A stretch of DNA of 51,375 bases from Ruminococcus sp. Phil15 (GCA_001940995.1 MSHC01000028.1:1-51375), one strand, 5' to 3'; positions 17,463 through 26,735 are shown, numbered from the stretch's first letter. Program-made: numbers and translations. The notes: a model not told the origin generated them from the letters alone.

Positions 17463-18359
17463 ATGAACGGTGACCTTATAGAGCTTATAGACAAAAGCTA
17501 TCCAAAGATGTCAAAGGGACATAAACTTATCGCAAATTATATAAAGGAGCATTATGACAAAGCAGCATTTATGACTGCGCTTAAATTCGGTCAGACTGTC
17601 GGAGTAAGCGAGTCTACCGTTGTAAGATTTGCTTCAGAGCTGGGTTTTGACGGATATCCAAGCCTCCAAACAGCCCTGCAGGATCTTATGCGTAAAAAGC
17701 TCACCACAGTCCAGCGAATCGAGGTAAGCTCTGACAAAATCGGTGACGAGGATATTTTGGATAAAATGCTCTCGCTGGATATCGAAAGAATACGCAGAAC
17801 AATGGAGGAAACCTCCCACGACGATTTCAACAGAGCAGTCGAGAAAATAGCAAACTGCCAGACTATCTATATCATAGGAGCAAGAAGCTCAGCTTCGCTT
17901 GCCCAGTTTCTGTGGTATTACTTTAATCTCATTTTTCCACAGGTCAAGCTTGTCCACGCATCTACAAGAAGCGAGCTTTTCGAGCAGATTATGCGTATAG
18001 ACGAAAAAGACGTTCTTATCGGAATGTCCTTTCCAAGATATTCAAGACAAACTGTTTTGGCACTCCAGTATGCTCAGTCAAGGGGCGCAAACGTAATAGC
18101 CATAACCGACTGCAAATCGTCGCCGCTGACAAATTATGCAGATTGCAGCCTGTATGCCAAGAGCGATATGGCGTCCTTCGTAGACTCGCTGGTCGCACCG
18201 CTCAGCCTTATAAACGCACTTATAGTCGCAGTTTCTATCCGCAATAAGGACGTTGTAACTAAAAATTTTGAGCGGCTTGAAAAAATATGGCACGAGTATG
18301 AGGTGTATGAGGACTCAAAGCCCGACAGCAATTCCGTGAAAGGAAAAAATCATGAATAA
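17463..18359 (+). CDS. MurR/RpiR family transcriptional regulator
   Basis: 298 aa: an N-terminal RpiR-type helix-turn-helix (YPKMSKGHKLIANYIKEH, then VGVSESTVVRFASELGFDGY) and a C-terminal SIS sugar-phosphate-binding domain (IYIIGARSSASLAQFL, then VLIGMSFPRYSRQTV, IAITDCKSSPL). Such regulators respond to phosphosugars or amino-sugar phosphates. No sugar operon is adjacent, so its target is unclear. AAAAAGGA lies upstream of the ATG. The last 8 nt overlap the next gene, so both are co-translated. Confidence 0.9.
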   Translation: MNGDLIELIDKSYPKMSKGHKLIANYIKEHYDKAAFMTALKFGQTVGVSESTVVRFASELGFDGYPSLQTALQDLMRKKLTTVQRIEVSSDKIGDEDILDKMLSLDIERIRRTMEETSHDDFNRAVEKIANCQTIYIIGARSSASLAQFLWYYFNLIFPQVKLVHASTRSELFEQIMRIDEKDVLIGMSFPRYSRQTVLALQYAQSRGANVIAITDCKSSPLTNYADCSLYAKSDMASFVDSLVAPLSLINALIVAVSIRNKDVVTKNFERLEKIWHEYEVYEDSKPDSNSVKGKNHE

Positions 18360-19599
18360 AAGCGATGTCATCATCGTAGGCGGAGGAGCAGGAGGACTGC
18401 TTTCTTCAGTAATGCTCGCAAGAAAGGGCGTAAAATGCCTTGTAATCGAGCAGAATAAAATACTTGGCAAAAAGCTTCTCATAACGGGCAAGGGCAGATG
18501 CAATGTTACAAACAACTGCGACAACGAAACCGTTATGAAAAATATCCCCCGAAACGGAAGATTTATGTACAGCTCGCTTTCAGGGTTTAGCACAGCGGAT
18601 ACAATGAGCTTTTTTGAGGATTTGGGAGTGAAGCTGAAAACCGAAAGAGGCAATCGTGTTTTTCCCGAGAGCGACAGGTCGCAAAGTATCGTAAACGCCC
18701 TTGTTGAAGAAGCAAAGCGCCTCGGCGTCAGATTTGTAAGGGAAAGAGTAACGGCAGTTAATTCCGAAAAAGGCAGGGTCTGCGAGGTCGTTACCGATAA
18801 GTGCAAGTATCCCTGCGAGAGGGTTATTATCGCAACAGGCGGCAAATCTTATTCATCAACAGGTTCAACGGGCGACGGCTACGCATTTGCAAAAGCTCTG
18901 GGCCATACAGTGACGGATCTTAAAGCTTCCCTCGTCCCTTTTGTTACAGAGGAAAGCGAGCCTGCCGAAATGATGGGGCTTTCCCTGAGAAATGTAACTC
19001 TCACGCTTTTCGATACGGTGAAGAATAAGAAGCTCTATTCCGAGCTTGGCGAAATGCTCTTTACGCATTTTGGAATATCCGGTCCTCTCGTTTTGTCGGC
19101 AAGCGCACATATCGACAGCGTCGAAAGGGAAAGATATAAAGTGCAGATAGACCTAAAGCCCGCACTTTCGGAAAAACAGCTGGACGACAGAATACTGCGT
19201 GATTTTGCACAGGAGCAGAACAGAGATTTTATAAATTCCCTCGGCAAACTGCTTCCGAGCGCAATAATCCCCGTTATCGTGTCGAAGAGCAAGATTCCGC
19301 CGCAAGCCAAGGTCAACAGCATTACCCGTGAACAAAGACAACGTCTCGTTTCGCTTATAAAGTGTTATGAGCTTACCGTTAAGGATAAGCGCCCTATCGA
19401 CGAAGCAATCGTAACAAGAGGCGGCGTTTCGGTAAAGGAAGTATCTCCAAAAACGATGGAGTCAAAGCTTGTAGAAGGTTTATATTTTGTCGGTGAAATT
19501 CTCGACGTTGATGCCTATACAGGCGGCTTCAACTTACAGATTGCCTTCTCGACGGCAAATTCTGCCGCAGAAGCAATCGCATTAGACCTCGCACAATAA
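18352..19599 (+). CDS. BaiN/HI0933-like NAD(P)/FAD-dependent oxidoreductase
   Basis: 415 aa. The FAD Rossmann loop is at the N-terminus (VIIVGGGAGGLLSSVMLA); the family-specific KKLLITGKGRCNVTNN follows at about residues 43-58. ATGGKSYSSTGSTGDGY and the C-terminal EILDVDAYTGGFNLQIAF complete the pattern of the HI0933/YhiN family. BaiN from gut clostridia has been linked to bile-acid reduction, but most family members have no known substrate, so I do not assign one. Overlaps rpiR by 8 nt. Confidence 0.9.
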   Translation: MNKSDVIIVGGGAGGLLSSVMLARKGVKCLVIEQNKILGKKLLITGKGRCNVTNNCDNETVMKNIPRNGRFMYSSLSGFSTADTMSFFEDLGVKLKTERGNRVFPESDRSQSIVNALVEEAKRLGVRFVRERVTAVNSEKGRVCEVVTDKCKYPCERVIIATGGKSYSSTGSTGDGYAFAKALGHTVTDLKASLVPFVTEESEPAEMMGLSLRNVTLTLFDTVKNKKLYSELGEMLFTHFGISGPLVLSASAHIDSVERERYKVQIDLKPALSEKQLDDRILRDFAQEQNRDFINSLGKLLPSAIIPVIVSKSKIPPQAKVNSITREQRQRLVSLIKCYELTVKDKRPIDEAIVTRGGVSVKEVSPKTMESKLVEGLYFVGEILDVDAYTGGFNLQIAFSTANSAAEAIALDLAQ

Positions 19600-19622
19600 A
19601 TCCGAAAGGGAAGAAATAAGTT

Positions 19623-21026
19623 ATGTCAATAAATATCGCAATCGACGGCCCGTCAGGAGCGGGAAAATCAACAATCGCAAAAATGCTTGCAAAAAAAATG
19701 GAGTATGTGTATGTGGATACGGGAGCGCTCTATCGTTCCGTCGCACTCTATATGTTAAGAAATAACGTCGATATCAATAACGACCGGGCTGTCGGGGAAG
19801 AGCTTCCAAAGGTAGATGTCAGACTCACTTATAACAACGGCACACAGCAGGTTATCCTGTGCGGAGAAAATGTTTCAGACAGCATAAGAACCCCTGAGGT
19901 TTCAATGGGTGCTTCAAGAGTATCGGCAATTCCGGCAGTAAGGCAGTTCCTCTTTGACCTCCAACGTAATATTGCTAAGGAAAATAACATTATTATGGAC
20001 GGCAGAGATATAGGCACGGTAGTTTTACCGAATGCTGATGTCAAGATTTTTCTTACTGCGTCTGCCGAGGAAAGAGCAAGCCGCAGGTTTAGGGAGCTTT
20101 CCGAAAAGGGCGACCCGTCAACCTACGAGGAAGTATTAGCCGATATCAATAAGCGTGATTATAACGATACTCACAGAGATGTAGCTCCGCTCAAAAAAGC
20201 GGACGATGCTGCCGAGGTGGATACTACAAGCCTCACCCTTGAGCAGTCAGTCGAGGCAATATATAAGGTCATAAACGATAGGCTTTCTCAAAAGGAAAGC
20301 GTGCCAGCTGAGGAAAAGCCAAAGGAGAAATCCTCCCTCGCATTAAAGCGTGAGTCCCTCGACTTCAGTAACGTAAAGCCCGTTACAAATCCCAAACCGT
20401 ACAGTAAAATCAGAGCGTTCGGCTATTTAATCTTAAGAGTTTTTGTAACCTTCTGCTTTAAGATCGCTTTTAATTTAAAGGTCTACGGCAAAGAGAATGT
20501 CCCAAAGACAGGTTCAAATATCTTTGCGTCCTGTCACAGAAGCAACCTCGACCCTATCTTTATAGCAATAAATGCAAGAGTGCCTAATTCCTATATGGCA
20601 AAGGATGAGCTTTTCCATTGCAATAAGTTCTTCGTGTGGCTCATTAAATACATGGGGGCATTCCCGGTAGTCAGAGGAAGCGGAGACGGCGGAGTAATTT
20701 CAACCTCTATCCAGAAGCTTGAAGAGGGAAGAAACCTCGTTATATTCCCCGAGGGTACACGTTCAAAGGACGGTAAGCTCGGCAGAGGTAAAACAGGCGT
20801 CGCACTTATTGCCGCTCTCGCACAGGTTCCTGTAATTCCGGCAGCAATATCCTTTAAGGGCGAAAAGCTTAAATTCCGTTCCAAGGTTATAGTTACCTAT
20901 GGAAAACCGATAAGCCCCGAAGAATTGAAAATTGAGGGAAGCGATACCCGCTCTTTGAAGAAAATCAAGTCTGTAATAATGGACGGAATCGCAGAACTGG
21001 TGAACGAAAATGTTAACAAACTGTAA
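19623..21026 (+). CDS. Fused cytidylate kinase and 1-acyl-glycerol-3-phosphate acyltransferase
   Basis: 467 aa, two enzymes in one chain. Residues 1-220 are CMP kinase: DGPSGAGKSTIAK, VDTGALYRS and MDGRDIGTVVLP. A Lys/Glu-rich linker (about 225-260) joins a PlsC-type acyltransferase (about 265-467) with a hydrophobic segment, the catalytic CHRSNLDP (HxxxxD) at about 304 and FPEGTRSKDGKLG at about 374. Standalone cmk and plsC are often neighbours ahead of ispH in clostridia, so fusion of neighbours is the simple explanation. Pyrimidine kinase activity would then be tethered to the membrane. The last 17 nt overlap ispH. Confidence 0.92.
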   Translation: MSINIAIDGPSGAGKSTIAKMLAKKMEYVYVDTGALYRSVALYMLRNNVDINNDRAVGEELPKVDVRLTYNNGTQQVILCGENVSDSIRTPEVSMGASRVSAIPAVRQFLFDLQRNIAKENNIIMDGRDIGTVVLPNADVKIFLTASAEERASRRFRELSEKGDPSTYEEVLADINKRDYNDTHRDVAPLKKADDAAEVDTTSLTLEQSVEAIYKVINDRLSQKESVPAEEKPKEKSSLALKRESLDFSNVKPVTNPKPYSKIRAFGYLILRVFVTFCFKIAFNLKVYGKENVPKTGSNIFASCHRSNLDPIFIAINARVPNSYMAKDELFHCNKFFVWLIKYMGAFPVVRGSGDGGVISTSIQKLEEGRNLVIFPEGTRSKDGKLGRGKTGVALIAALAQVPVIPAAISFKGEKLKFRSKVIVTYGKPISPEELKIEGSDTRSLKKIKSVIMDGIAELVNENVNKL

Positions 21027-22974
21027 ATTTTTCACTGCAAAGACCGCAGGCTTTTGTTTTGGGGTGGACAGAGCCGTAAAAATAGTGTATAATAATTTAG
21101 ATAATCGAAATAAAGTGGTCACTCTGGGACCTATTATCCACAATAAGAACGTCGTTGAGGATTTGCAGAGAAAAGGCGTGTTCGCTATTAACAGTGCGTC
21201 CGAAGCAAAACCGGATATGACAGTCATTATCCGCTCTCACGGAGTGGCACAGTCGGTCTATGACGAGCTGTCAAAAATCGGTGCGGAGGTTATCGACGCT
21301 ACCTGCCCGTTTGTTTCGAGAATTCATAAAATTGCCTGTGATAAATCGTCACTCGGATATACCGTCCTCATAGCAGGGGATAAGGAGCATCCGGAGGTCG
21401 TAGGCATCTCAGGACACTGTAAAACAAAGCCGCTTGTCTTTTCTGACGAAAAGGAGCTTGCGCAGATCTGCGATAGTATAAGCGATTCGGATAAAGTCGC
21501 CGTACTTGCCCAAACAACGTATAATACAAAAACCTGGGAGAAATGCCTTGACGTAATAAAGGAAAAGCTTCCCGACGCAGAGGTTTTCGATACTATATGT
21601 AACGCAACAAGCGAAAGACAAAGCGAAGCGGCAGCCCTCGCAAAAGAGTCCGACATTATGATAATAGTCGGCGGCAAGCATAGCTCTAATACGCATAAGC
21701 TTGCGGCGGTATGTGAAAAGTATTGCCCTACATATTTGGTTGAAACGGCAGACGAGCTTCACAAACTAAATTTCGGCGGCGCCGAAAAAATTGGGATTTC
21801 AGCCGGTGCTTCAACTCCGGCATATATAATCAAGGAGGTACAACAAACCATGAGTGAAATTTTAAACACTATGGAAGAATTTAACCTGGAGGCAATTGAC
21901 CAGAGCTTTCAAAAAATATATACGGGGAAAAAGGTAACTGGTATCATTACTTCTGTTAATAACAGTGAAGCTATGGTAGACATCGGCACAAAGCATACCG
22001 GTATCATTCCATCGTCAGAGCTCTCCTATGATTCTTCCGCAAAGGCAAGCGATATCGTAAAGAAGGGCGACGAGGTCGAACTCATCGTTCTCAAGATTTC
22101 CGATAAGGACGGCATCGTAACGCTTTCCAAGAAGCAAGTGGACGCTGCCAAGGGCTTTGAAGCAGTTGAAAAGGCTCTTGAGGACGGCACAGTCCTCAAG
22201 GGAACAGTAACAAACGTAGTTAAGGGCGGCGTTATACTTAACGCTAACGGCGTGAGAGTGTTTGTTCCTGCATCTCAGGCTACAGCAAGACGTGACGACA
22301 AGCTTGAAGACCTCGTAAAGAAGGAAGTTGAGTTCAAGGTTCTTGAAGTCGTTGCCGCAAAGAGAAGAGTAGTAGGCTCTATCAGAGCTGTTGCTAAGGA
22401 AGCAAGAGCCGCTGCAAGAGCTAAGTTCTTCGAGAACGCTCAGGTAGGAGAAACAGTAAAGGGTACAGTTAAGTCTATCACTGACTACGGCGTGTTCGTT
22501 GACCTCGGCGGAATTGACGGCCTTATCAGAAAGATTGACCTTTCGTGGAACAGAGTGAAGCATCCTTCCGACGTAGTTGCAGTAGGCGACGAAATCGAAG
22601 TTGTCATCAAGGACATCGACGCTGAAAACGGCAAGATTGCTCTTACATACAAGAAGGACAGCGAAAATCCTTGGAACATATTTACTGCAAACTACGAAGT
22701 AGGTCAGGTAATCGAAGCTACTATCGTTTCCATTACCTCATTCGGCGCATTTGCTCAGATCATCGAGGGCGTTGACGGTCTTATCCATATTTCCCAGATT
22801 GCTAACACAAGAGTTTCTAACGTAGCTGAACTTCTTGAGGTCGGACAGAAGGTACAGGTTAAGATTACTGAGATTGATACAGATAAGAACAGAATCAGCC
22901 TCTCAATGAGAGCACTCCTCGCAGAGGACGAAGCTGAAGAAATCGAAGAAGCTCCTGTGGCTGAAGAGGAATAA
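21010..22974 (+). CDS. Fused IspH (HMBPP reductase) and ribosomal protein S1
   Basis: 654 aa. Residues 1-280 are IspH, the last MEP-pathway enzyme, with cluster cysteines in AGFCFGVDRAV (Cys16), DATCPFV (about 98) and ICNATSERQ (about 197), plus SSNTHKL. Residues about 281-654 are ribosomal protein S1 with four S1/OB repeats, beginning near KVTGIITSVN, LKGTVTNVVKGG, VKGTVKSITDYGVFVDLG and IEATIVSITSFGAFAQ. The fusion is a known clostridial arrangement. Codon choice shifts in the S1 half toward that of a highly expressed gene. An internal Shine-Dalgarno and ATG sit exactly at the junction. The terminator follows directly. Confidence 0.95.
   Translation: MLTNCKFFTAKTAGFCFGVDRAVKIVYNNLDNRNKVVTLGPIIHNKNVVEDLQRKGVFAINSASEAKPDMTVIIRSHGVAQSVYDELSKIGAEVIDATCPFVSRIHKIACDKSSLGYTVLIAGDKEHPEVVGISGHCKTKPLVFSDEKELAQICDSISDSDKVAVLAQTTYNTKTWEKCLDVIKEKLPDAEVFDTICNATSERQSEAAALAKESDIMIIVGGKHSSNTHKLAAVCEKYCPTYLVETADELHKLNFGGAEKIGISAGASTPAYIIKEVQQTMSEILNTMEEFNLEAIDQSFQKIYTGKKVTGIITSVNNSEAMVDIGTKHTGIIPSSELSYDSSAKASDIVKKGDEVELIVLKISDKDGIVTLSKKQVDAAKGFEAVEKALEDGTVLKGTVTNVVKGGVILNANGVRVFVPASQATARRDDKLEDLVKKEVEFKVLEVVAAKRRVVGSIRAVAKEARAAARAKFFENAQVGETVKGTVKSITDYGVFVDLGGIDGLIRKIDLSWNRVKHPSDVVAVGDEIEVVIKDIDAENGKIALTYKKDSENPWNIFTANYEVGQVIEATIVSITSFGAFAQIIEGVDGLIHISQIANTRVSNVAELLEVGQKVQVKITEIDTDKNRISLSMRALLAEDEAEEIEEAPVAEEE
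21832..21852 (+). promoter_or_regulatory. Internal ribosome binding site and start at the IspH-S1 junction
   Basis: AAGGAGGT (21832-21839), then 10 nt, then an in-frame ATG (21850-21852) that would start a standalone 374-aa S1 protein. Caution: the AAGGAGGT also encodes the conserved IspH C-terminal Lys-Glu-Val, so it may be a coding coincidence. Confidence 0.5.
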
Positions 22975-22989
22975 TCAGATTGTAATTAA

Positions 22990-23013
22990 GGGGGCGTAAC
23001 ATCGTCCCCTTTT
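22990..23013 (+). terminator. Intrinsic terminator after ispH-S1
   Basis: Stem GGGGGCG/CGTCCCC with one G-U pair (22990-22996, 23003-23009), followed by TTTTCGTTTTTT. Confidence 0.85.
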
Positions 23014-23145
23014 CGTTTTTTACAGAAATTGCAAAGGCCTCCGCAATACTGTCCTTGGCATTTTATGAAGCTTTTGCAGAATAATAAATGTAAATATGCT
23101 TTTGCAATTATGAAAGAACAAACCTTGAAAGGCTAAGTTTTAATT

Positions 23146-25386
23146 ATGGAAAATAAGAAAACTTCACTTGCAAAGAATAAAACTCTCAAAACTACCAAGA
23201 AAATTTTCGGCGTTTTGGGAACGCTTCTTTGCTCGCTTATCTTAGTTGTGATAATTACAGGCTCTGTGTTTGTAACTGCAATAACTGTGTATGTAATGAA
23301 TTTTGCCGAGGCGACAGACGACTATGTTTCGCTTGAAGACATCGAGCTTACCTATACGTCGCAGATTCTTGCACCAAATCCGGATTATGACGGAACAAAC
23401 GACCAGTGGCAGGTCTATTACACAATGTCGTCAGCTGGAGATAAAATGGTCTGGACTGACTTTGAAGACGTTTCAAGATATTTAATCGACGCATTCGTCT
23501 GCTCCGAGGACGAAAGATTTTATGACCACGACGGTGTAGACTTCAAGCGTACATTCGGTGCGTTTGTGAATATCTTCATACCGATTTATGGTAATATGCA
23601 GGGCGGTTCTACGATTACCCAGCAGACTATCAAGGTTATTACAGGCGACGATGCCAGAAACGGCGTAGAAGGCGTGTCGAGAAAAATCCGAGAGATACTC
23701 CGCTCCATTAATACCGAAAATACCTACGGCAAGGACGATATTTTGGAAGCCTACCTCAACGTAATCTATCTCGGACGTGCCGAGAGCTGTAACTATTACG
23801 GAGTCCAGTCCGCTAGTAACTTCTACTTCGGTAAGGATGTCAAAGACCTGACTCTTGCACAGGCGGCTACGATCGCCGCAATCAATAAAGACCCAACATA
23901 CTATAATCCTTATAGAAATCCTGAAAATAATAAAGGAAGAGCGCAGTATATCCTGAAAACCATGTACGAAAACGGAGCAGTTTCTTCTGATGAGTATTAT
24001 CAGGCGCTCGCAGACCTCGAAACTCTTGAAATAGTCGGCGATACAACCTATTCGGCAGACGGCGAACAAATTACCGCCCAGTCAGCAGTAACCTCGTATT
24101 ATGTCGATGCGACAATCAACCAGGCTATCGAAGAGCTTATGGATATCTACGGCATTGACTATGATTCAGCGTCTTCAAGACTTTACAGCGGCGGCTACAA
24201 GATTTATACAAACGTAGACCTCAATATGCAGACTAAGCTTGAGGAAGAATATAAGGATGATACAAACTTCCAGTCATACGAGCTGCAAGAGGACGAACTC
24301 CTCAGCGCATTTATCTGTATGGACTACGAGGGCAGGGTACTGGGCGTTATCGGCAACAGAGGCGAAAAAACTTCCTCCAGAGTCTGGAACAATGCTACAA
24401 TGGCAACCCGTTCACCTGGCTCAACTATCAAGCCGATTGCTTCCTTTGCACCTGCTATAGAGCAGGATATGGTGACCTGGTCAACGCTTTTAAAGGACGA
24501 ACCTATCGACCTCGCCGCCGCAGGAAGTACGGAGAAGAACCTCTTCCCGAATAACTACTCTGCGTATGGCGATGACGACCCGCACTGGACGCATAAGAAT
24601 ATGACAGTCCAAAAGATGCTTGAAACATCTACAAATACAGGTGCCGCACAGCTTGTAAGAATGCTCACACCGTCATATTGCCTCAACTTCCTCCAGGGAA
24701 GCCTTGGCTTCTCAAGCCTTGTACAGCATGACGACGGCGGACGTTCAGACGCCGCATATTCTCCTATGACGGTAGGTTCTCTTACAAACGGTATGTATCT
24801 TTCTGAGCTTGTTGCATCATACCAGATTTTCGGAAACGGCGGTATGTATTACGGATATTCTTTTATAAATAAGATATCCGATAAGGACGATAAGATTGTC
24901 TACGAGTTCGACCCGTATACAATTAAGGCTATCGGCTCTGATACAGCCTATATAATGAACAGAATGATGCTCCAGGTCGTAGAGGGAAGCGACGGTACAG
25001 GTAAGGCTGCAAATCTCGACACAGTCGAAGTTGCCGCTAAAACCGGTACTTCCGAAAATTGGGAAAACCTCACATTCGTTGCCTGCACACCGCAGTATGT
25101 AAGCGGTATCTGGGTAGGCTATGAGAATCCGGATGTTATTGATACTTCAAAATATCAGAGCATCGCTAAGATGTGGAAGAACGTGTTTGGAGAAATTGCA
25201 GACGCAGGTACGGTCAAGACCTTTAAGGGCGATTCAAACGTTACCCAGCTCAAATATTGTACCAAGACCGGTCTGATTGCTACTGCCGACTGTCAGTCTA
25301 CCGCAATCGGATACTACAAGAATAACAATATCCCCGATACCTGTCACGAATGTCTTGTTATCGACGACAATGCCGGCGATGACTGA
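23146..25386 (+). CDS. Class A penicillin-binding protein (transglycosylase/transpeptidase)
   Basis: 746 aa. A basic N-terminus and one membrane anchor (about 27-52) precede the GT51 glycosyltransferase domain, with the catalytic glutamate in CSEDERFYDHDGVD and the GGSTITQQ motif. The transpeptidase domain has the active-site serine in SPGSTIKP, the STN triad element and KTGTSENW. The C-terminus has two cysteine pairs (YCTKTG, ATADC; TCHEC) and no PASTA repeat. It polymerises and cross-links peptidoglycan outside the membrane. GAAAGG lies 15 nt before the ATG, a rather long spacing. The 170-nt gap upstream shows no clear promoter. Confidence 0.95.
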   Translation: MENKKTSLAKNKTLKTTKKIFGVLGTLLCSLILVVIITGSVFVTAITVYVMNFAEATDDYVSLEDIELTYTSQILAPNPDYDGTNDQWQVYYTMSSAGDKMVWTDFEDVSRYLIDAFVCSEDERFYDHDGVDFKRTFGAFVNIFIPIYGNMQGGSTITQQTIKVITGDDARNGVEGVSRKIREILRSINTENTYGKDDILEAYLNVIYLGRAESCNYYGVQSASNFYFGKDVKDLTLAQAATIAAINKDPTYYNPYRNPENNKGRAQYILKTMYENGAVSSDEYYQALADLETLEIVGDTTYSADGEQITAQSAVTSYYVDATINQAIEELMDIYGIDYDSASSRLYSGGYKIYTNVDLNMQTKLEEEYKDDTNFQSYELQEDELLSAFICMDYEGRVLGVIGNRGEKTSSRVWNNATMATRSPGSTIKPIASFAPAIEQDMVTWSTLLKDEPIDLAAAGSTEKNLFPNNYSAYGDDDPHWTHKNMTVQKMLETSTNTGAAQLVRMLTPSYCLNFLQGSLGFSSLVQHDDGGRSDAAYSPMTVGSLTNGMYLSELVASYQIFGNGGMYYGYSFINKISDKDDKIVYEFDPYTIKAIGSDTAYIMNRMMLQVVEGSDGTGKAANLDTVEVAAKTGTSENWENLTFVACTPQYVSGIWVGYENPDVIDTSKYQSIAKMWKNVFGEIADAGTVKTFKGDSNVTQLKYCTKTGLIATADCQSTAIGYYKNNNIPDTCHECLVIDDNAGDD

Positions 25387-25429
25387 AATGCGGACGGCGA
25401 TTCAGATATCTGAGAAATTAAATATGATT

Positions 25430-25463
25430 CAAATGCCTTTGTCATTTTCGGCAAAGGCATTTG
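25430..25463 (+). terminator. Strong hairpin after the PBP gene
   Basis: A perfect 12-bp inverted repeat CAAATGCCTTTG/CAAAGGCATTTG (25430-25441, 25452-25463) with a 10-nt loop. No T-run follows (CTTAGTAAG), so it may be a weak terminator or an mRNA 3'-end stabiliser; the next gene's promoter is not evident and may rely on read-through. Confidence 0.6.
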
Positions 25464-25480
25464 CTTAGTAAGATAAATTT

Positions 25481-25530
25481 TATGAGAGGAGAAACACATT
25501 CTCCGTGTGTTGAATGTGCCAAATCGTATG
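25481..25530 (+). promoter_or_regulatory. Hairpin-spaced ribosome binding site of the rlmL-like gene (copy 2 of 3)
   Basis: ATGAGAGGAGAAA (25482-25494), then a perfect 7-bp hairpin CACATTC/GAATGTG (25495-25501, 25512-25518; 10-nt loop), then 9 nt, then ATG 25528. Same plan as at 12559 and 26822. A short ORF starting MRGETH begins at the element's own ATG and ends just past the gene's start codon. Confidence 0.65.
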
Positions 25531-26646
25531 GATAAATTAAGAATGTGCTGCCCATGCCACTTCGGACTTGAAAGCGTACTATCTTTTGAAGTGAAAAAAA
25601 TAGGCGGCGAAAACGTAAGCGTTACAGACGGCAAGGTTTGCTTTGACGGGGACATTTCAACGCTGGTGAACGCAAACCTCAGAATAGCGACCGCCGAAAG
25701 AGTTCTTATCGAGCTTGCAAGCTTTAAAGCCGAAAGCTTTGAGGAGCTGTTTCAAGGCGCAAAAGCAATCGAGTGGGAAAGCTTTGTCGGCAAAACCGAC
25801 GCCTTTCCTGTTAAAGCCGGACATTCTCTGCATTCAAAGCTTACAAGCATACCCGACTGTCAGTCGATTATAAAGAAAGCCGCAGTCGAGCGATTGAAGT
25901 CAAGATACGGAATTTCGTGGTTTGAAGAAACAGGCGCAACGCTTCCGATTAGGTTCAGTATTTTTAAAGACGTCGCAACAATCTATATAGATGCAAGCGG
26001 AGAGGGACTGCATAAGCGTGGATACCGCAAAAAATCAAACGACGCTCCTATCAAGGAAACCTTAGCCGCAGGAATCGTAGACCTCGCAAGAGTAAGGCGT
26101 GACAGCGTCGTCTGCGACCCTATGTGCGGTTCAGGCACATTCCTCATAGAGTCTGCCTATAAAGCCCTCGGCATTGCACCCGGTATAAGAAGAAGCTTCA
26201 TTTCACAGGGATGGGGATTTATTCCCGAAAATATCTGGACAGAAGCACGACAGGAAGCGATTTCCTCGATTGATAAGCTGGGTAAATTCCACGCATACGG
26301 CTCCGATATAGACGCAGCCTGTGCATACCTCTCTCTTTCAAATGCAAAGAAAGCAGGAGTCGCTTCAAAAATATCTGTCGAGCATAGAGATGTCAAGGAC
26401 TTCAAGCCACACAAAGGCGCAATTACTATATGCAATCCCCCCTACGGTGAAAGATTGCTCGAAATCAAGCAGGCGGAGGAGCTTTACAAAAAGCTCGGAC
26501 AAAAGCTCTCACCGTCAAAGGATAACCCTTGCTACATAATCTCTCCCCACGAGGACTTTGAAAAGTTTTTCGGAAAGAAAGCCGATAAGCGCAGAAAGCT
26601 ATACAACGGTATGATTAAGTGTCAGCTTTTTATGTATTACCTGTAA
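25528..26646 (+). CDS. THUMP-domain class I SAM-dependent rRNA methyltransferase (RlmL/YpsC-like)
   Basis: 372 aa from ATG 25528. The open frame reaches a GTG at 25507, but that lies in the hairpin of the leader. The N-terminus CCPCHFGLESVLSFEV leads into a THUMP RNA-binding domain (about 50-155), then a Rossmann methyltransferase with the SAM motif CDPMCGSGTFLIESA and the catalytic NPPYGERL, typical of guanine-N2 methylation. In the family, targets are 23S rRNA (RlmL) or tRNA guanine; Firmicute members are usually grouped with RlmL/YpsC. No fused second methyltransferase domain is present, unlike E. coli RlmKL. Confidence 0.9.
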   Translation: MDKLRMCCPCHFGLESVLSFEVKKIGGENVSVTDGKVCFDGDISTLVNANLRIATAERVLIELASFKAESFEELFQGAKAIEWESFVGKTDAFPVKAGHSLHSKLTSIPDCQSIIKKAAVERLKSRYGISWFEETGATLPIRFSIFKDVATIYIDASGEGLHKRGYRKKSNDAPIKETLAAGIVDLARVRRDSVVCDPMCGSGTFLIESAYKALGIAPGIRRSFISQGWGFIPENIWTEARQEAISSIDKLGKFHAYGSDIDAACAYLSLSNAKKAGVASKISVEHRDVKDFKPHKGAITICNPPYGERLLEIKQAEELYKKLGQKLSPSKDNPCYIISPHEDFEKFFGKKADKRRKLYNGMIKCQLFMYYL

Positions 26647-26735
26647 TCGAAAAGTCAGAATTTATAAATTTCTGCGCACAACATTTTGCATTTTTGTATG
26701 GGCGGTAAAAGTTTTGAAACGAGGTGTCAAAGACC

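Noticed and set aside
13490-17463. Shared AAAGGACGGTCG before ftsK (13491) and rpiR (17449)
   Set aside because: AAAGGA is a normal Shine-Dalgarno; the extra shared bases in only two copies may be chance.
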